Source: Pseudanabaena sp. FACHB-1998 (GTDB lineage: Bacteria > Cyanobacteriota > Cyanobacteriia > Pseudanabaenales > Pseudanabaenaceae). Taken from it: a DNA stretch of 64,000 nucleotides. Where the stretch lies: NCBI RefSeq assembly GCF_014696355.1, contig NZ_JACJQA010000033.1, forward strand, positions 124,001 through 188,000. Reading direction: 5' to 3'. Made by a program: the position numbers and the translations under genes. This document shows, piece after piece, positions 35,764 through 44,791 of this stretch (positions are counted from its first letter, which is position 1; the number at the start of each line of letters is the position of its first letter). The notes under the pieces were generated by a model. That model searched no databases, had not been told where the DNA came from, and worked only from the letters and a program-made list of their open reading frames with translations.

Positions 35764-36966
35764 ATGGCTCGACAACTCAAAAGCATTGCACCCCATGGTG
35801 GTCAACTGATTAATCGCATTGCCTCAGAGGCACAAAAAGAAGTCTTTTATAGCAAAGCTGACCACTTGCCCCGTGTGCAATTGACTGAGCGATCGCTGTC
35901 CGATCTGGAACTAATTGCGATCGGTGGTTTTAGCCCCCTCACAGGTTTCTTGGGCAAAGCCGACTATGATTCGGTCGTGATCAATATGCGTCTTGCTAAT
36001 GGCTTGCCTTGGTCAATTCCTATCACTTTGCCAGTATCCCCCGAAGTAGCAGACACTTTAACAATTGGCAATTTAGTACGCCTCGACGATCCCAACGGTA
36101 TTTTTATTGGCGTACTGGAGCTAAGCGAAAAATATAAATACGACAAGCTTAAGGAAGCACTCCACGTCTATCGCACCAATGAAGATCGCCATCCAGGAGT
36201 AAAAGTTGTCTATAACCAAGGTGATGTCTATCTCGCTGGAGATGTATGGCTACTAGAGCGCCGTCCCCATCCGCTTTTCCCCACCTATCAAATCGATCCT
36301 GCGGAATCCCGCGAATTGTTTATTCAAAAAGGCTGGCGTACTGTTGTCGGCTTCCAAACTCGCAACCCCATCCATCGCGCCCATGAATACATTCAAAAAT
36401 GTGCGTTGGAAATTGTTGATGGTTTATTCCTCCATCCTCTAGTCGGCGCAACTAAGAGTGATGACGTACCCGCCGATGTGCGGATGCGTTGCTATGAGAT
36501 CATGCTAGAACATTACTTCCCTCTAGATCGGGTCACCTTAGCCATTAATCCTGCGGCGATGCGCTATGCAGGTCCTCGTGAAGCAATTTTCCATGCTTTG
36601 ATTCGCAAAAATTATGGCTGCACTCACTTTATCGTCGGGCGTGATCATGCGGGTGTGGGTGACTATTACGGAACCTATGACGCGCAATATATTTTCGATG
36701 AGTTTGAAATTGGCGAACTTGGCATCATTCCTTTAATGTTTGAACATGCTTTCTATTGCAAGCGTACCGAAGGCATGGCTACCACCAAAACCAGCGCCAG
36801 CTTGCCCGAAGAGCGAGTTCATCTCTCTGGTACAAAAGTCCGCGAGATGCTCCGTCGTGGCGAATGTCCGCCTCCTCAGTTCTCCCGTCCCGAAGTCGCC
36901 GCCGAGCTTGCAAAAGTGATGCACAAAATGGCGATCGAGGAAGCTTCCACAGGCTTTGAAATCTAA
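35764..36966 (+). CDS. sat: Sulfate adenylyltransferase (ATP sulfurylase)
   Basis: This 400-residue enzyme makes adenosine 5'-phosphosulfate from ATP and sulfate, the entry step of sulfate assimilation. Motifs are [10 protein letters not shown], the sulfate and ATP site [16 protein letters not shown] (QxRN and HxxH), [24 protein letters not shown] and the second ATP contact [14 protein letters not shown]. The C-terminal [17 protein letters not shown] block is intact; no APS-kinase domain is fused. The last three residues and the stop codon lie inside the inverted repeat shared with csaB. The downstream reducing enzyme sir is 11 kb away, not co-transcribed. Confidence 0.95.
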   Translation: MARQLKSIAPHGGQLINRIASEAQKEVFYSKADHLPRVQLTERSLSDLELIAIGGFSPLTGFLGKADYDSVVINMRLANGLPWSIPITLPVSPEVADTLTIGNLVRLDDPNGIFIGVLELSEKYKYDKLKEALHVYRTNEDRHPGVKVVYNQGDVYLAGDVWLLERRPHPLFPTYQIDPAESRELFIQKGWRTVVGFQTRNPIHRAHEYIQKCALEIVDGLFLHPLVGATKSDDVPADVRMRCYEIMLEHYFPLDRVTLAINPAAMRYAGPREAIFHALIRKNYGCTHFIVGRDHAGVGDYYGTYDAQYIFDEFEIGELGIIPLMFEHAFYCKRTEGMATTKTSASLPEERVHLSGTKVREMLRRGECPPPQFSRPEVAAELAKVMHKMAIEEASTGFEI

Positions 36967-37009
36967 CAAAAAGGAGGCGCTAAGCGCCTCCTTTTTGTTA
37001 GATTTCAAA
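36955..37009. terminator. Shared sat/csaB terminator overlapping both coding ends
   Basis: Arms of 26 bases, TTTGAAATCTAACAAAAAGG... and complement, surround loop TAA. The left arm carries the last codons of sat (Phe-Glu-Ile-stop) and the right arm, on the minus strand, the last codons of csaB (also Phe-Glu-Ile-stop). The stem GGAGGCGC with flanking A and T runs can terminate both transcripts. Confidence 0.85.
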
Positions 37010-38041
37010 TATTTTTTTGTGAATTAAAGCTTGCTGCTTCAGGTGATGAATGCGAGGCGCGATCGCCTGATCTTTATTCTCTAAATCATTAATCCAAACA
37101 TCCGCCAGTGATTGAGCATCATCCGGTAAATTTTCTAATTCCCAACCCGAAATATCCAAATCTTCCATTAAATAAGAAACCTTCGGATCGTAGCTAATAG
37201 CCGAACATTGGCAACCTTCGGCAGCAGCCATAATCACACCATGTAAACGCATGGCGATCGCTAAATCCACACCTCGGAAAACTCCTTTTAGCTTGCGGGG
37301 ATCTTTTTGAATAATGATTTGACTTTGCTTAGGAAACTTTTCATTTAGCGAATCACAAATTGCTTGGGCGATCGCCTTATCTTGGGATGGCTGAAAGGGA
37401 ACTAACAAAATATACGCATTAGTTTGTACTTGTAACTTTTGTAATGCTTCGGTAATGGTGGCAAGACGGCAGGAAGTTAAGGAAGGATGCGATCGCAAAA
37501 CTACGGCTACTCTTGGCGAAGCAATATCCCCATAAATATCCATTGGCGTAGATTCCAACGCCCAAACTGGATCGGGAGCAATGATACTTTCGATTTGCCA
37601 ATTGGCTAATAACTCGGCGGAATGGCGATCGCGTACCGATACAGCATTACATCCTTGAAAAGCGCGTTTCGCAATCCATTTACTTATCCCTCGTTTCAAG
37701 GGACCAACCCCCTGCGCCCAAGCAACTGTTTGTAACCCCATTCCCTGAGCTAAGCCCATCAAGCCACCATAATAAATCGGATTTCTAGCGCTAGTTGCAT
37801 CCTGCATCAAGCTACCGCCACCCCAAATAAATAGATCTGAACGCTTAAGAATTTTCATTAAGCCAAATACCGAATAGCGATCGCTTGCTTCCACCTGATG
37901 CAAATTTTCCGTAGCTTTAGGGTTTGCCGACAACACAAGCGGCTGGATCTCCTTGGGTAACATTTGCAGCAAAGTGGCAAGCAAAGCCTCATCGCCACCA
38001 TTGCCCATTCCGTAATATCCACATAAAACCGCTTGTCTCAT
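36998..38041 (-). CDS. csaB: Polysaccharide pyruvyl transferase CsaB
   Basis: This 347-residue enzyme has the GT-B-like pyruvyl transferase fold: N-terminal VLCGYYGMGNGGDEALL, then FIWGGGSLMQDATSARN, WAQGVGPLKR, VSVRDRHSAELL, VAVVLRSHP and the C-terminal AMRLHGVIMAAAEG. CsaB puts a pyruvate ketal on cell-wall polysaccharide, which in many bacteria anchors SLH-domain surface proteins to the envelope. No SLH protein or glycosyl transferase is adjacent. The gene is convergent with sat and shares its terminator; its last three codons match those of sat. Confidence 0.9.
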   Translation of the reverse strand: MRQAVLCGYYGMGNGGDEALLATLLQMLPKEIQPLVLSANPKATENLHQVEASDRYSVFGLMKILKRSDLFIWGGGSLMQDATSARNPIYYGGLMGLAQGMGLQTVAWAQGVGPLKRGISKWIAKRAFQGCNAVSVRDRHSAELLANWQIESIIAPDPVWALESTPMDIYGDIASPRVAVVLRSHPSLTSCRLATITEALQKLQVQTNAYILLVPFQPSQDKAIAQAICDSLNEKFPKQSQIIIQKDPRKLKGVFRGVDLAIAMRLHGVIMAAAEGCQCSAISYDPKVSYLMEDLDISGWELENLPDDAQSLADVWINDLENKDQAIAPRIHHLKQQALIHKKIFEI

Positions 38042-38059
38042 ATACAGCCCTTGGTTAGC

Positions 38060-38135
38060 AAAAAATCCAATATTTAGAAGGGCGGCACTTCGTGCCGCCC
38101 TTCTCTTCGTAGGTTTTAATGACGACAGCTATACC
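38060..38135. repeat. Dispersed hairpin element, divergent copy
   Basis: The core GAAGGGCGGCACTTCGTGCCGCCCTTC shows a paired change (GGCAC/GTGCC) relative to other copies, which keeps the stem perfect. The right side ends GACGACAGCTATACC. An AATCCAATATTT motif lies on the left. Confidence 0.6.
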
Positions 38136-38202
38136 AAGCTTTCAGCTAAATATTTGGGTTTTACTATAGCGCAAAGAGTTGTCTTTATTTGGATTTTGTA
38201 AG

Positions 38203-38715
38203 CTAGGCAATTTCGGCAAAAGTTGCACTAGCAAGCAGCATTAGACCAATCAGAACCCAAACTAGAGGCATCAACTCAGGGCTAATAAAACTATTACCTA
38301 ACTGCATAATCGCGATCGCCATACCCGTAATGCTTGCTAGCAAAATCGCTAATATCCAACGCGATCGCCCATGTAAGTTATGGGATTTGTGAAATTTTTT
38401 AAAAGAAGTTACCGAAGTCTTAGGGCGATGCACTTGAGTTACAGGAAAAGCCTGACGACTAATTATCAATTTGGTGGAGCTATTGGCGAGACGCTTAGGT
38501 ATTGGCTTAGAAGCTACAGGCAGTCTTAGGAGTCTATTTGGAGTTACTTGTGTCCTGAGTTGTTGGCGATTTAGGTAGAGGCGCTTTTCTAATTTCTTCA
38601 GGCGTAGCCAAAACCATAGCAATAGAAAAATGGCGATCGCACCTACTGCAATTGCGATTTTGACTAACAAAAGCAGCAAGTCCATGTTTTCTTGATTAGA
38701 TAAAACCAATGCCAT
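38203..38715 (-). CDS. Membrane protein with basic loop, unknown function
   Basis: This 170-residue protein is not recognised. It has one membrane helix near the N-terminus (about 12-36), a Lys/Arg-rich cytoplasmic-type middle region (about 37-118: LKKLEKRLYLNRQQLR, PKTSVTSFKKFHKSH) and a C-terminal hairpin of two helices (about 119-138 and 147-166). A second in-frame ATG at 38685 would start directly before the first helix and cannot be excluded. There is no signal peptide cleavage site or catalytic motif, and the neighbours give no hint. Confidence 0.5.
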   Translation of the reverse strand: MALVLSNQENMDLLLLLVKIAIAVGAIAIFLLLWFWLRLKKLEKRLYLNRQQLRTQVTPNRLLRLPVASKPIPKRLANSSTKLIISRQAFPVTQVHRPKTSVTSFKKFHKSHNLHGRSRWILAILLASITGMAIAIMQLGNSFISPELMPLVWVLIGLMLLASATFAEIA

Positions 38716-38828
38716 ATATGCTGCAATTACGCCAAATTGCGGGTTTAAACTGCATATAATTGTTTCACCTAGTCTTAAACCTTACCAACTAGAAATCATC
38801 GGCAAAAATGTTGGCAAAAACATGGATT

Positions 38829-38938
38829 TATAGCTATATTCACTTGCATGAGGAAAAACTAAAACCCAAGAAGCGAGTGGCGGCGCGAAGCGCCGCCACT
38901 CGCTTCTTGGGTTTTAACAAGACTGGCTATAGCTATAG
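38829..38938. repeat. Dispersed hairpin element, copy E (full length)
   Basis: Left end TATAGCTATATTCACTTGCA, inner perfect hairpin with arms AAAACCCAAGAAGCGAGTGG... and complement (loop GAA), right end CAAGACTGGCTATAGCTATA. It is one of the best-preserved copies and ends seven bases from the stop of the first FHA gene. Confidence 0.8.
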
Positions 38939-38944
38939 TATATT

Positions 38945-39292
38945 TTATGCTTGAGTGTTCAGATAGGTTAGCTCTACGTTAGGGGCGAGTGTAATCACAT
39001 CACCGTTACGCAAATCATAGGAAGAAGCCACCTTCATATGATGGTTAATAATTACCCCATTGACACTCGGTTTCCCCGACAAATCTCCATCAATAATCCG
39101 ATAAGAATATCGACCACTTTCCCCCGGAACCCTAAGCAACACAGCATGTTGACGGGAAACAAACCGTGAATAAAGTTGGATATTATTATTCACATCCCGC
39201 CCAATAGTGTACTTCAAGCCATCAAGTGCGAGTTTTCTACTACCTCTCGCATCTGTGATTAGTAGCGTGTGACTAACGTGTGTTTCGCTCAT
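38945..39292 (-). CDS. Small FHA-domain protein 1
   Basis: This 115-residue protein consists of a single forkhead-associated domain. The phosphothreonine-binding signature is present: YTIGRDVNNNIQL, then SRFVSRQHAVLL (Gly-Arg, Ser and His in the right places), followed by DGDLSGKPSVNGVIIN and LRNGDVITLAPNVELTYL. It has no enzymatic or membrane part, so it should act as an adaptor that recognises a Thr-phosphorylated partner. It is a tandem paralogue of the next gene and lies 160 bases downstream of it. Confidence 0.82.
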   Translation of the reverse strand: MSETHVSHTLLITDARGSRKLALDGLKYTIGRDVNNNIQLYSRFVSRQHAVLLRVPGESGRYSYRIIDGDLSGKPSVNGVIINHHMKVASSYDLRNGDVITLAPNVELTYLNTQA

Positions 39293-39454
39293 TAGCTCAC
39301 CAAAAAAAGAAGTAGATGTCGCTTACCAGCGAAAAGTATATGCTACTGGTAGACATTTGGTTTAATCTCGCTCTACTTTACTCTACAAACGGTTTGAATT
39401 ATAGAGTTTTTAGCAATAGTTAGCGATGTTACAGGAAGGATTCAGTAAATAACT

Positions 39455-39835
39455 TCACATTATTTTAGGAGCGAGATAGAGAATATGTACTTCGGGCGCA
39501 AAGGTGACAATATCGCCATCTTGAAGTTCATAGGACGATACTTTTTTTACAGCATTGAGGACAATGCCATTTTTACTGAGTTTGCCTGAGGCGCTACCAT
39601 CAATAATGCGATAGGTATCAGGGCGGTTGCGATGTCGGACTTTAAGCAAAACCGCATGATACCGAGAGACAAAATCAGAATTTAATTGCACAGTATTATC
39701 TGGCTCCCGCCCAATGGTGTACTTATCTTCAATGAGCGGCATCTTATGAGTCCCGCTATTGTCGGTTACCACCAAAGTGTGATTGGAAGATAGATTGACA
39801 CTAATTTCAGTTTCATCATGAATTATTTCACGCAT
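39455..39835 (-). CDS. Small FHA-domain protein 2
   Basis: The start at 39835 (MREIIHDETEISVN) is chosen over an in-frame GTG at 39904 because the longer N-terminus is not shared with the paralogue and GGAGA lies about 14 bases upstream. The 126-residue product is a lone FHA domain: YTIGREPDNTVQLNSDFVSRYHAVLL, shown here in two parts YTIGREPDN and SDFVSRYHAVLL, then DGSASGKLSKNGIVLN and LQDGDIVTFAPEVHILYL. The role is presumably binding to a Ser/Thr-kinase target; no kinase gene is nearby. It shares long identities with FHA protein 1. Confidence 0.8.
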   Translation of the reverse strand: MREIIHDETEISVNLSSNHTLVVTDNSGTHKMPLIEDKYTIGREPDNTVQLNSDFVSRYHAVLLKVRHRNRPDTYRIIDGSASGKLSKNGIVLNAVKKVSSYELQDGDIVTFAPEVHILYLAPKIM

Positions 39836-39904
39836 ATTTATTATTAATTCTCCATAATTATCTAGGGTTTTTAAGTGGTGGGGATAGTTGAAGGAATAGC
39901 TCAC

Positions 39905-40233
39905 CCCATATAGCTATTCTTTCAACTATCCCTAGTTTTTTAGGCTAAAACATTTATCCCCAAAATTTAGTGATGTTTCTGAAAAGTGATCGCAATTCAC
40001 AAAAGTGTGACGAGGCTTTCATGGGCTAAATAAGTAGAGGCAAGTTGACCTATAGAGAACTATATGTCAGTTGATAAACTTATTGTCTATAGATTAAATT
40101 ACCCTAAAGACGTAACCAAAAAAAATCCTCCTATGAGGTTGTTATGAGGTAACCATCTGCATCACTTACAAAATTTTATTGTGGTTCTTTGGAGCGAAAA
40201 CTGCTGTAATAGAAACATTGATAGAGCAATCCT
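39905..40233. other. Gap between the FHA genes and prfB
   Basis: This roughly 330-base divergent region contains no clear gene. A 27-codon frame at 40064 (MSVDKLIVYRLNYPK...) has no upstream ribosome site. Neither a repeat element nor a convincing promoter was recognised. Confidence 0.3.
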
Positions 40234-40285
40234 AAATGATTTGAGAGAGTTCACCCCAAAGGGGTGAACTCTCTCAAATCATTTA
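40225..40285. repeat. Hairpin before prfB with flank shared 1.2 kb downstream
   Basis: Arms AAATGATTTGAGAGAGTTCA... and complement (24 bases) surround loop AAA. Its left edge AGCAATCCTAAATGATTTG is repeated exactly at 41468-41486, after prfB. Confidence 0.65.
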
Positions 40286-40342
40286 ATCTCACAAATAAAA
40301 TAGGGTTGCTATTTATTTTAGATATATTGGAGAAATATTTCA

Positions 40343-41450
40343 GTGGACGTTACCGAGATTGCCCGCCAGACCCAGAGTTTATCGCAGCGCCTGAGCAATG
40401 CTCAGGACTATCTTTGATGTACCCGCGATCGCCGCAAAAATTAGCGATCTCGAACAAACAGCCGCCCAACCTGAGTTTTGGGGCGATAGCGCTCAAGCCC
40501 AAAAGACAATGCGAGAGCTGGATGCCCTCAAATCCCATCTAGAAAAATTTGATCGCTGGCGTAAAACCATTGAAAACCTAGAGGCGATCACCGAATTACT
40601 TGCCCTTGAAGACGACCCATCCTTAGCCAATGAAGCAAAACAAAGCCTAAAGCAATTATTGCTGGAACTAGATCGCTGGGATCTGGAACAGTTGTTAGCG
40701 GGTACATACGATAAATATGATGCAGTCTTAACGATCAATGCGGGAGCAGGGGGTACGGATTCGCAGGATTGGACAGAAATGTTATTGCGGATGTATACGC
40801 GCTTTTGCGAATCCCAAGGCTATAAGGTAGAAATTTCGGAAATTTCCGAAGGGGAAGAGGCAGGGATTAAATCCGTAACTCTATTGGTACATGGGCGCTA
40901 TGCCTATGGCTATCTTGCACCCGAAAAAGGTACTCATCGCCTAGTGCGAATTTCGCCATTTAACGCTAATGACAAGCGCCAGACTAGTTTTGCGGGGGTA
41001 GAAGTGATGCCACTCTTAGAAGAAGATGTCGATCTCGAAATTGATCCTAAGGAGCTAGAAATCACTACAACCCGCGCAGGTGGTAAGGGTGGGCAAAATG
41101 TGAACAAAGTCGAAACCGCAGTTCGCATTACCCATTTACCCACAGGTCTTTCGGTGCGCTGTACCCAAGAGCGATCACAGTTACAAAACAAAGAAAATGC
41201 GATGCGCTTACTCAAAGCGAAGCTTTTGATTATTGCCCAAGAGCAACGCGCCCAAAAAATTGCGGATATTCGTGGTGACATGGTAGAAGCAGCTTGGGGC
41301 AATCAAATTCGCAATTACGTATTTCACCCCTATCAGTTAGTTAAAGACTTACGCACAGGTGAAGAAACTACGAATATCCAAAATGTGATGGATGGCGATC
41401 TGGAGCCTTTTATTCAATCGTATTTGCGGCAACAAAATCAGCCCATTTAA
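40343..41450 (+). CDS. prfB: Peptide chain release factor 2, with programmed +1 frameshift
   Basis: RF2 releases peptides at UGA and UAA. The gene starts with GTG at 40343, ten bases after GGAG. Its first 24 codons ([20 protein letters not shown]...) are in one frame up to a TGA at 40415; the rest (DVPAIAAKI...) continues in the +1 frame to 41450, giving about 368 residues, normal for RF2. Domain marks are SPF in [10 protein letters not shown] (the RF2 specificity motif) and GGQ in [17 protein letters not shown] (peptidyl hydrolysis). This is the known autoregulatory frameshift, in which low RF2 favours slippage. An ATG at 40398 makes an in-frame start for the body, but the conserved N-terminal sequence upstream argues against it. 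Confidence 0.92.
40403..40418 (+). promoter_or_regulatory. RF2 frameshift site CTT-TGA-T
   Basis: The slip codon CTT at 40412-40414 is followed by the zero-frame stop TGA. The usual bacterial context is AGGGGGTATCTTTGAC; here it reads CAGGACTATCTTTGAT. The internal Shine-Dalgarno-like stimulator is weakened and the base after TGA is T rather than C. Confidence 0.85.
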
Positions 41451-41467
41451 GTCAATATTTTGTAGAT

Positions 41468-41486
41468 AGCAATCCTAAATGATTTG
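41468..41486. repeat. Second copy of the 19-base flank around prfB
   Basis: AGCAATCCTAAATGATTTG is identical to 40225-40243. No inverted arm follows, so it may be a decayed relic of the upstream hairpin element. Confidence 0.5.
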
Positions 41487-41572
41487 TGGGAGAGAAACCT
41501 TTCAGGGGACTTTCCCCAAAAAATCATGTATATACGTCCTTAGTATTCTTGGCGATTAATGGCGATTTAATT

Positions 41573-42112
41573 ATGAATATTCAGTATCAGAGGCATTCAG
41601 TTTATTTACAAAGGAGTTGGAGTTTTATCCATAAGACTATAGCTACTGCTAGCCTATTGGGTTTATGTCTAGCTGTTACCGCGATCGCGGAGCCGTTAAT
41701 AAATCGCGATCGCACCATAGCCTTTGCCGAAAACAACAATACGTTAGCCCAGTTAAGTGACATTTTGGCTCAAGCAGCGTTTGGGGATGATCAGTTAACT
41801 CGTTATGCGGCGGCGGCTAATGCGATCGAAAACAAACGTTTAGAGATTTTTCGGGCAGCCAAAAATAATTCTAATTGGATAGATGTTGCCAATTTAGCCG
41901 AATCGCAGCATACCAAAGTATGTGACTTGTCCCAACCGCCCGATTTTCTGGTGGATCTCTGTTCCCAACTTCGTAGTTTCACCGAGAAAGAAATTCGCCG
42001 ACAAGGATTTACTAACAAAGAATTCAACCAAATAACTCGCGAACAAAGGCAAAATCCATATCTAAGGGGCTTAATCCAATCTAAACAAATGCAACTTAGA
42101 AATTCCAAATAA
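41573..42112 (+). CDS. Exported DUF4168-like protein
   Basis: An in-frame ATG at 41486 exists, but the start at 41573 gives a proper signal sequence: basic start, hydrophobic segment TIATASLLGLCLAVTAIA, and a cut probably after AFA. The mature part of about 130 residues is all-helical. It begins NNTLAQLSDILAQAAFGDDQ, has AAANAIENKRLEIFRAAKN and ends FTNKEFNQITREQRQNPYLRG, a DUF4168-style pattern (a final helix with Q-x-NP-L). It contains two or three Cys. The location should be periplasm or lumen; function is unknown. It follows prfB after 122 bases. Confidence 0.6.
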   Translation: MNIQYQRHSVYLQRSWSFIHKTIATASLLGLCLAVTAIAEPLINRDRTIAFAENNNTLAQLSDILAQAAFGDDQLTRYAAAANAIENKRLEIFRAAKNNSNWIDVANLAESQHTKVCDLSQPPDFLVDLCSQLRSFTEKEIRRQGFTNKEFNQITREQRQNPYLRGLIQSKQMQLRNSK

Positions 42113-42154
42113 CAGCAAAAGGCAGTGGAAAACTTTTGTAAATTGGTATAAGAG

Positions 42155-42235
42155 ATAGCTAGGACAAATCAAAAACAAAAAGAGAAGTTGCAGCGTTCGC
42201 ACCGCAACTTCTCTTTTTGTTTGTATATCCTAATC
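42155..42235. repeat. Dispersed hairpin element, copy F
   Basis: Left end TAGCTAGGACAAATCAAAAA, hairpin arms AAAAAGAGAAGTTGC and GCAACTTCTCTTTTT around a core that has lost pairing (AGCGTTCGCACC), right end TATATCCTAA. The GGACAAA/TCC ends tie it to the family. Confidence 0.6.
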
Positions 42236-42244
42236 AAAACTAAA

Positions 42245-42271
42245 AAAGCCTTAGAAGTATTTCTAAGGCTT
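42245..42271. terminator. Terminator after pilQ
   Basis: Arms AAAGCCTTAGAA and TTCTAAGGCTTT lie about 47 bases beyond the pilQ stop on the minus strand and end in A/T runs. Confidence 0.55.
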
Positions 42272-42317
42272 TAAAGAGGGAGTGTAAATTTAGAACATCA
42301 ATCAAGCGACAAGAAAA

Positions 42318-44651
42318 TTACTGGGTCTGGCGTTGATTGCTGTCAATGATTTTTTGAGCTTCTGGATTTGGTTGATAAGTATAACCCCAATTTGCATTCT
42401 GGCTATCATCAATGATGCGTGGAGTAATAATAATCACAACCTCACTACGGTTATTTTGCGTTACAGAACGTCTAAATAAAGCTCCAATAATTGGGATATC
42501 GCCAAGGAGTGGAACCTTAGTAATTGAATCTATATCAGAATCTTGAATAACGCCTGAAAGAATCAGAGTTTGAGCATCACGCAAGCGAATCCTTCCAGAA
42601 TTTAATACTCGCTTAGATAGTAGGGTTAATGGGGTTCCGCCTGGAACTGGTACGGAACCTATTGGTGCAGAAACGATCGGAGAAACCGATAAATTGATAA
42701 ATCCATTATCATCGATTCTCTCAATTTGCAGAGAAAGGGTCAAACCTGCATCTGCTTTAGTAGCCGTTGTAGTTCTTGTAGTCACACCATTTTCAATTCT
42801 GTCTGATACCGTCGTACCCGTAGAGACATCTTGAGTTAGAGCCACAGTAGCAGTCTCACCTTCTTGAACAGTCAAACTCGGATCGGTGAGAACCTTTGCG
42901 TTACCATTAGAAATGGACGCATTAATGTTTGCAATCAAATTGGTAGGTAAATTTATTGGCTGCCCACTGTTTAAAGTAATACCTATATTTTGATTACCAG
43001 TACCAGTGATAGTGGGGTTGCCACCATTAAGAAGGAGCCCACCAGAAACGGTCTGACCATTGTTTAAGTTAACTTCTAAAACTCGAACATTGACCGTTAC
43101 TTGACGTTTACGCAAATCTAACCTTGCAACCTGAGATTCTGCAAATTCAACTTGCCGAGGTGTGCCAATCAGAGTAATTGAGTTAGAACGCTCTTCTGCA
43201 ATTACTTGAAGTCCCTTAAGCAAAGGAGTTGCTCCAGAATCTGCATTAATAGCAACTGTTTCGAGAGTTGGTACAGCTTCCGTCGGAATGTTAACGATCG
43301 CTTGAGATGCTGTACCAAGAGTCGCCGTGGTAACACCAGGAATGGGTCGCTGACGGTTAACAACACGAGAAGCACCGAGACCAATCAAATAAGCTGAAGC
43401 TTCACCAACCGTGATTTGATTGAGGCGATAACTCTTAGTGACGAGATTTTTAAGTGTAACAGGAAGTTTTGTTGCCACAAAGACGGTTTGTCCAATCCGA
43501 TTAGCTTCCAATCCAGAAATTCTCAAGACATTGTTAAATACATCTTGAGCAGTTTCGTTCTCCACGGCTAGACTAACTGGTTGCTTTAAACCAGTAGCAG
43601 CGCCTGCGGCGGCTGGTGCAGCACCTGCGGCGGTTGGAGTTTCTGCGGAAACTACACTCAGACCAGCAACACGTCCGATTAATGTCAAAACTTCGATCGC
43701 TGGTGCATCCCTCAAAGTAATTCTGGGTACACGCTCGGCAGTACCTAGATCGATGATATCTGGACGTAACTTAGATGTTGTTGTAGCAATATCGCCAACA
43801 GGCGGAGTTTTAATTTGACGGAAGGGAGGAACTACTCCAGGGACTCGACCTTGAACTTGAGGAGTGACAGGATTAGCCACAGGAGGAGGCGCTGTATTTT
43901 GGGCAGTAGCCTGAGCTACACGGGTTTTACCATCAGCAGCAGTAATGGTTACTTTTGGCTCAAATAGAGCTTTACCTAAAGATGCATTGGGAGTAGTCGT
44001 ATTCTGAGCAGTGAGAACCTTATTATCAGGTGGATTCTGAGTTTTGAGAACATCGGGAGAAGAAATGTTAGCAGCAGAGATAGAACCAGTTTGAGTAGCA
44101 CTAGCTTGCATCTCTAGGCTAAATACTAAACTGTCACCGCTATCTTGTCGCTTGATCAAGTCCTTTAGCATTTCAGGATCGGAAGCAGTCACCCGAATCT
44201 GCACCTTATTTGCCGCATACTGTGTAGCTTCGATCGCCGTAATGCCAGGGGCAGGATTGGCTTTAGTGTAACTAGCATTGCCGCTACCTAACTGCAACTG
44301 TGCGCCATTTAGCAGAGCCACCCAACTTTTGCCCTGTCTCGAATAAGTGACTTGAGGGCGATCGCTACTAGCAAAGTTTAGGGTCAAGTTCAAGCGATCG
44401 CCTGCCACATTAGTATTAATGTCAGTAATGCGACTTGCAACCGCAACCACATCCGTAGAGCTAGTTTGGTTGACTGATACCTGTGTTTGGCTTAAGTTTT
44501 GAGCCGAGTTTTGGGCTTGCATTGGGGCGATCGCCAATGCTTGGGGGCAACTCAAAGCAATTAAAAACCAGCAAGCCCAAGACTTTCCATGTAATCGAGT
44601 ATCACTCGAACTGGACTTGATATTTAACTTGGCATTCATCTTGACATTCAT
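42318..44651 (-). CDS. pilQ: Type IV pilus secretin PilQ
   Basis: The start is set at 44651 by AGAGGAG nine bases upstream; the frame is open further to 44708 without such a site. A signal sequence (CWFLIALSCPQALA) leads to an AMIN domain (about 60-180, TDINTNVAGDRLNLTLNF), a Pro/Gln-rich linker, an STN/N0 region (RITLRDAPAIEVLTLIGRVAGLSVV), N1 repeats, and the C-terminal secretin (VNVRVLEVN, VLTDPSLTVQEGETA, LILSGVIQDS, KVPLLGDIPIIGALFR, EVVIIITPRI). PilQ forms the outer-membrane channel for the pilus. The product of about 777 residues is a normal size. It lies downstream of pilMNO but with a 350-base gap and probably its own promoter. Confidence 0.93.
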   Translation of the reverse strand: MNVKMNAKLNIKSSSSDTRLHGKSWACWFLIALSCPQALAIAPMQAQNSAQNLSQTQVSVNQTSSTDVVAVASRITDINTNVAGDRLNLTLNFASSDRPQVTYSRQGKSWVALLNGAQLQLGSGNASYTKANPAPGITAIEATQYAANKVQIRVTASDPEMLKDLIKRQDSGDSLVFSLEMQASATQTGSISAANISSPDVLKTQNPPDNKVLTAQNTTTPNASLGKALFEPKVTITAADGKTRVAQATAQNTAPPPVANPVTPQVQGRVPGVVPPFRQIKTPPVGDIATTTSKLRPDIIDLGTAERVPRITLRDAPAIEVLTLIGRVAGLSVVSAETPTAAGAAPAAAGAATGLKQPVSLAVENETAQDVFNNVLRISGLEANRIGQTVFVATKLPVTLKNLVTKSYRLNQITVGEASAYLIGLGASRVVNRQRPIPGVTTATLGTASQAIVNIPTEAVPTLETVAINADSGATPLLKGLQVIAEERSNSITLIGTPRQVEFAESQVARLDLRKRQVTVNVRVLEVNLNNGQTVSGGLLLNGGNPTITGTGNQNIGITLNSGQPINLPTNLIANINASISNGNAKVLTDPSLTVQEGETATVALTQDVSTGTTVSDRIENGVTTRTTTATKADAGLTLSLQIERIDDNGFINLSVSPIVSAPIGSVPVPGGTPLTLLSKRVLNSGRIRLRDAQTLILSGVIQDSDIDSITKVPLLGDIPIIGALFRRSVTQNNRSEVVIIITPRIIDDSQNANWGYTYQPNPEAQKIIDSNQRQTQ

Positions 44652-44791
44652 AAATACACTCCTCTGAATCCTCACGGAACTCAATACTCTTAATCTTTCT
44701 AGAAACAATACAAAAACTTAAAAAAGCTCGAAAACTATCCCAAAGGGAAAACAACACAACTAAGACAGAATTGACAAGATTATGGGTCGAG

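Noticed and set aside
40064-40147. 27-codon frame MSVDKLIVYRLNYPK...
   Set aside because: Too short, no ribosome site, and no recognisable family; cannot be distinguished from chance.
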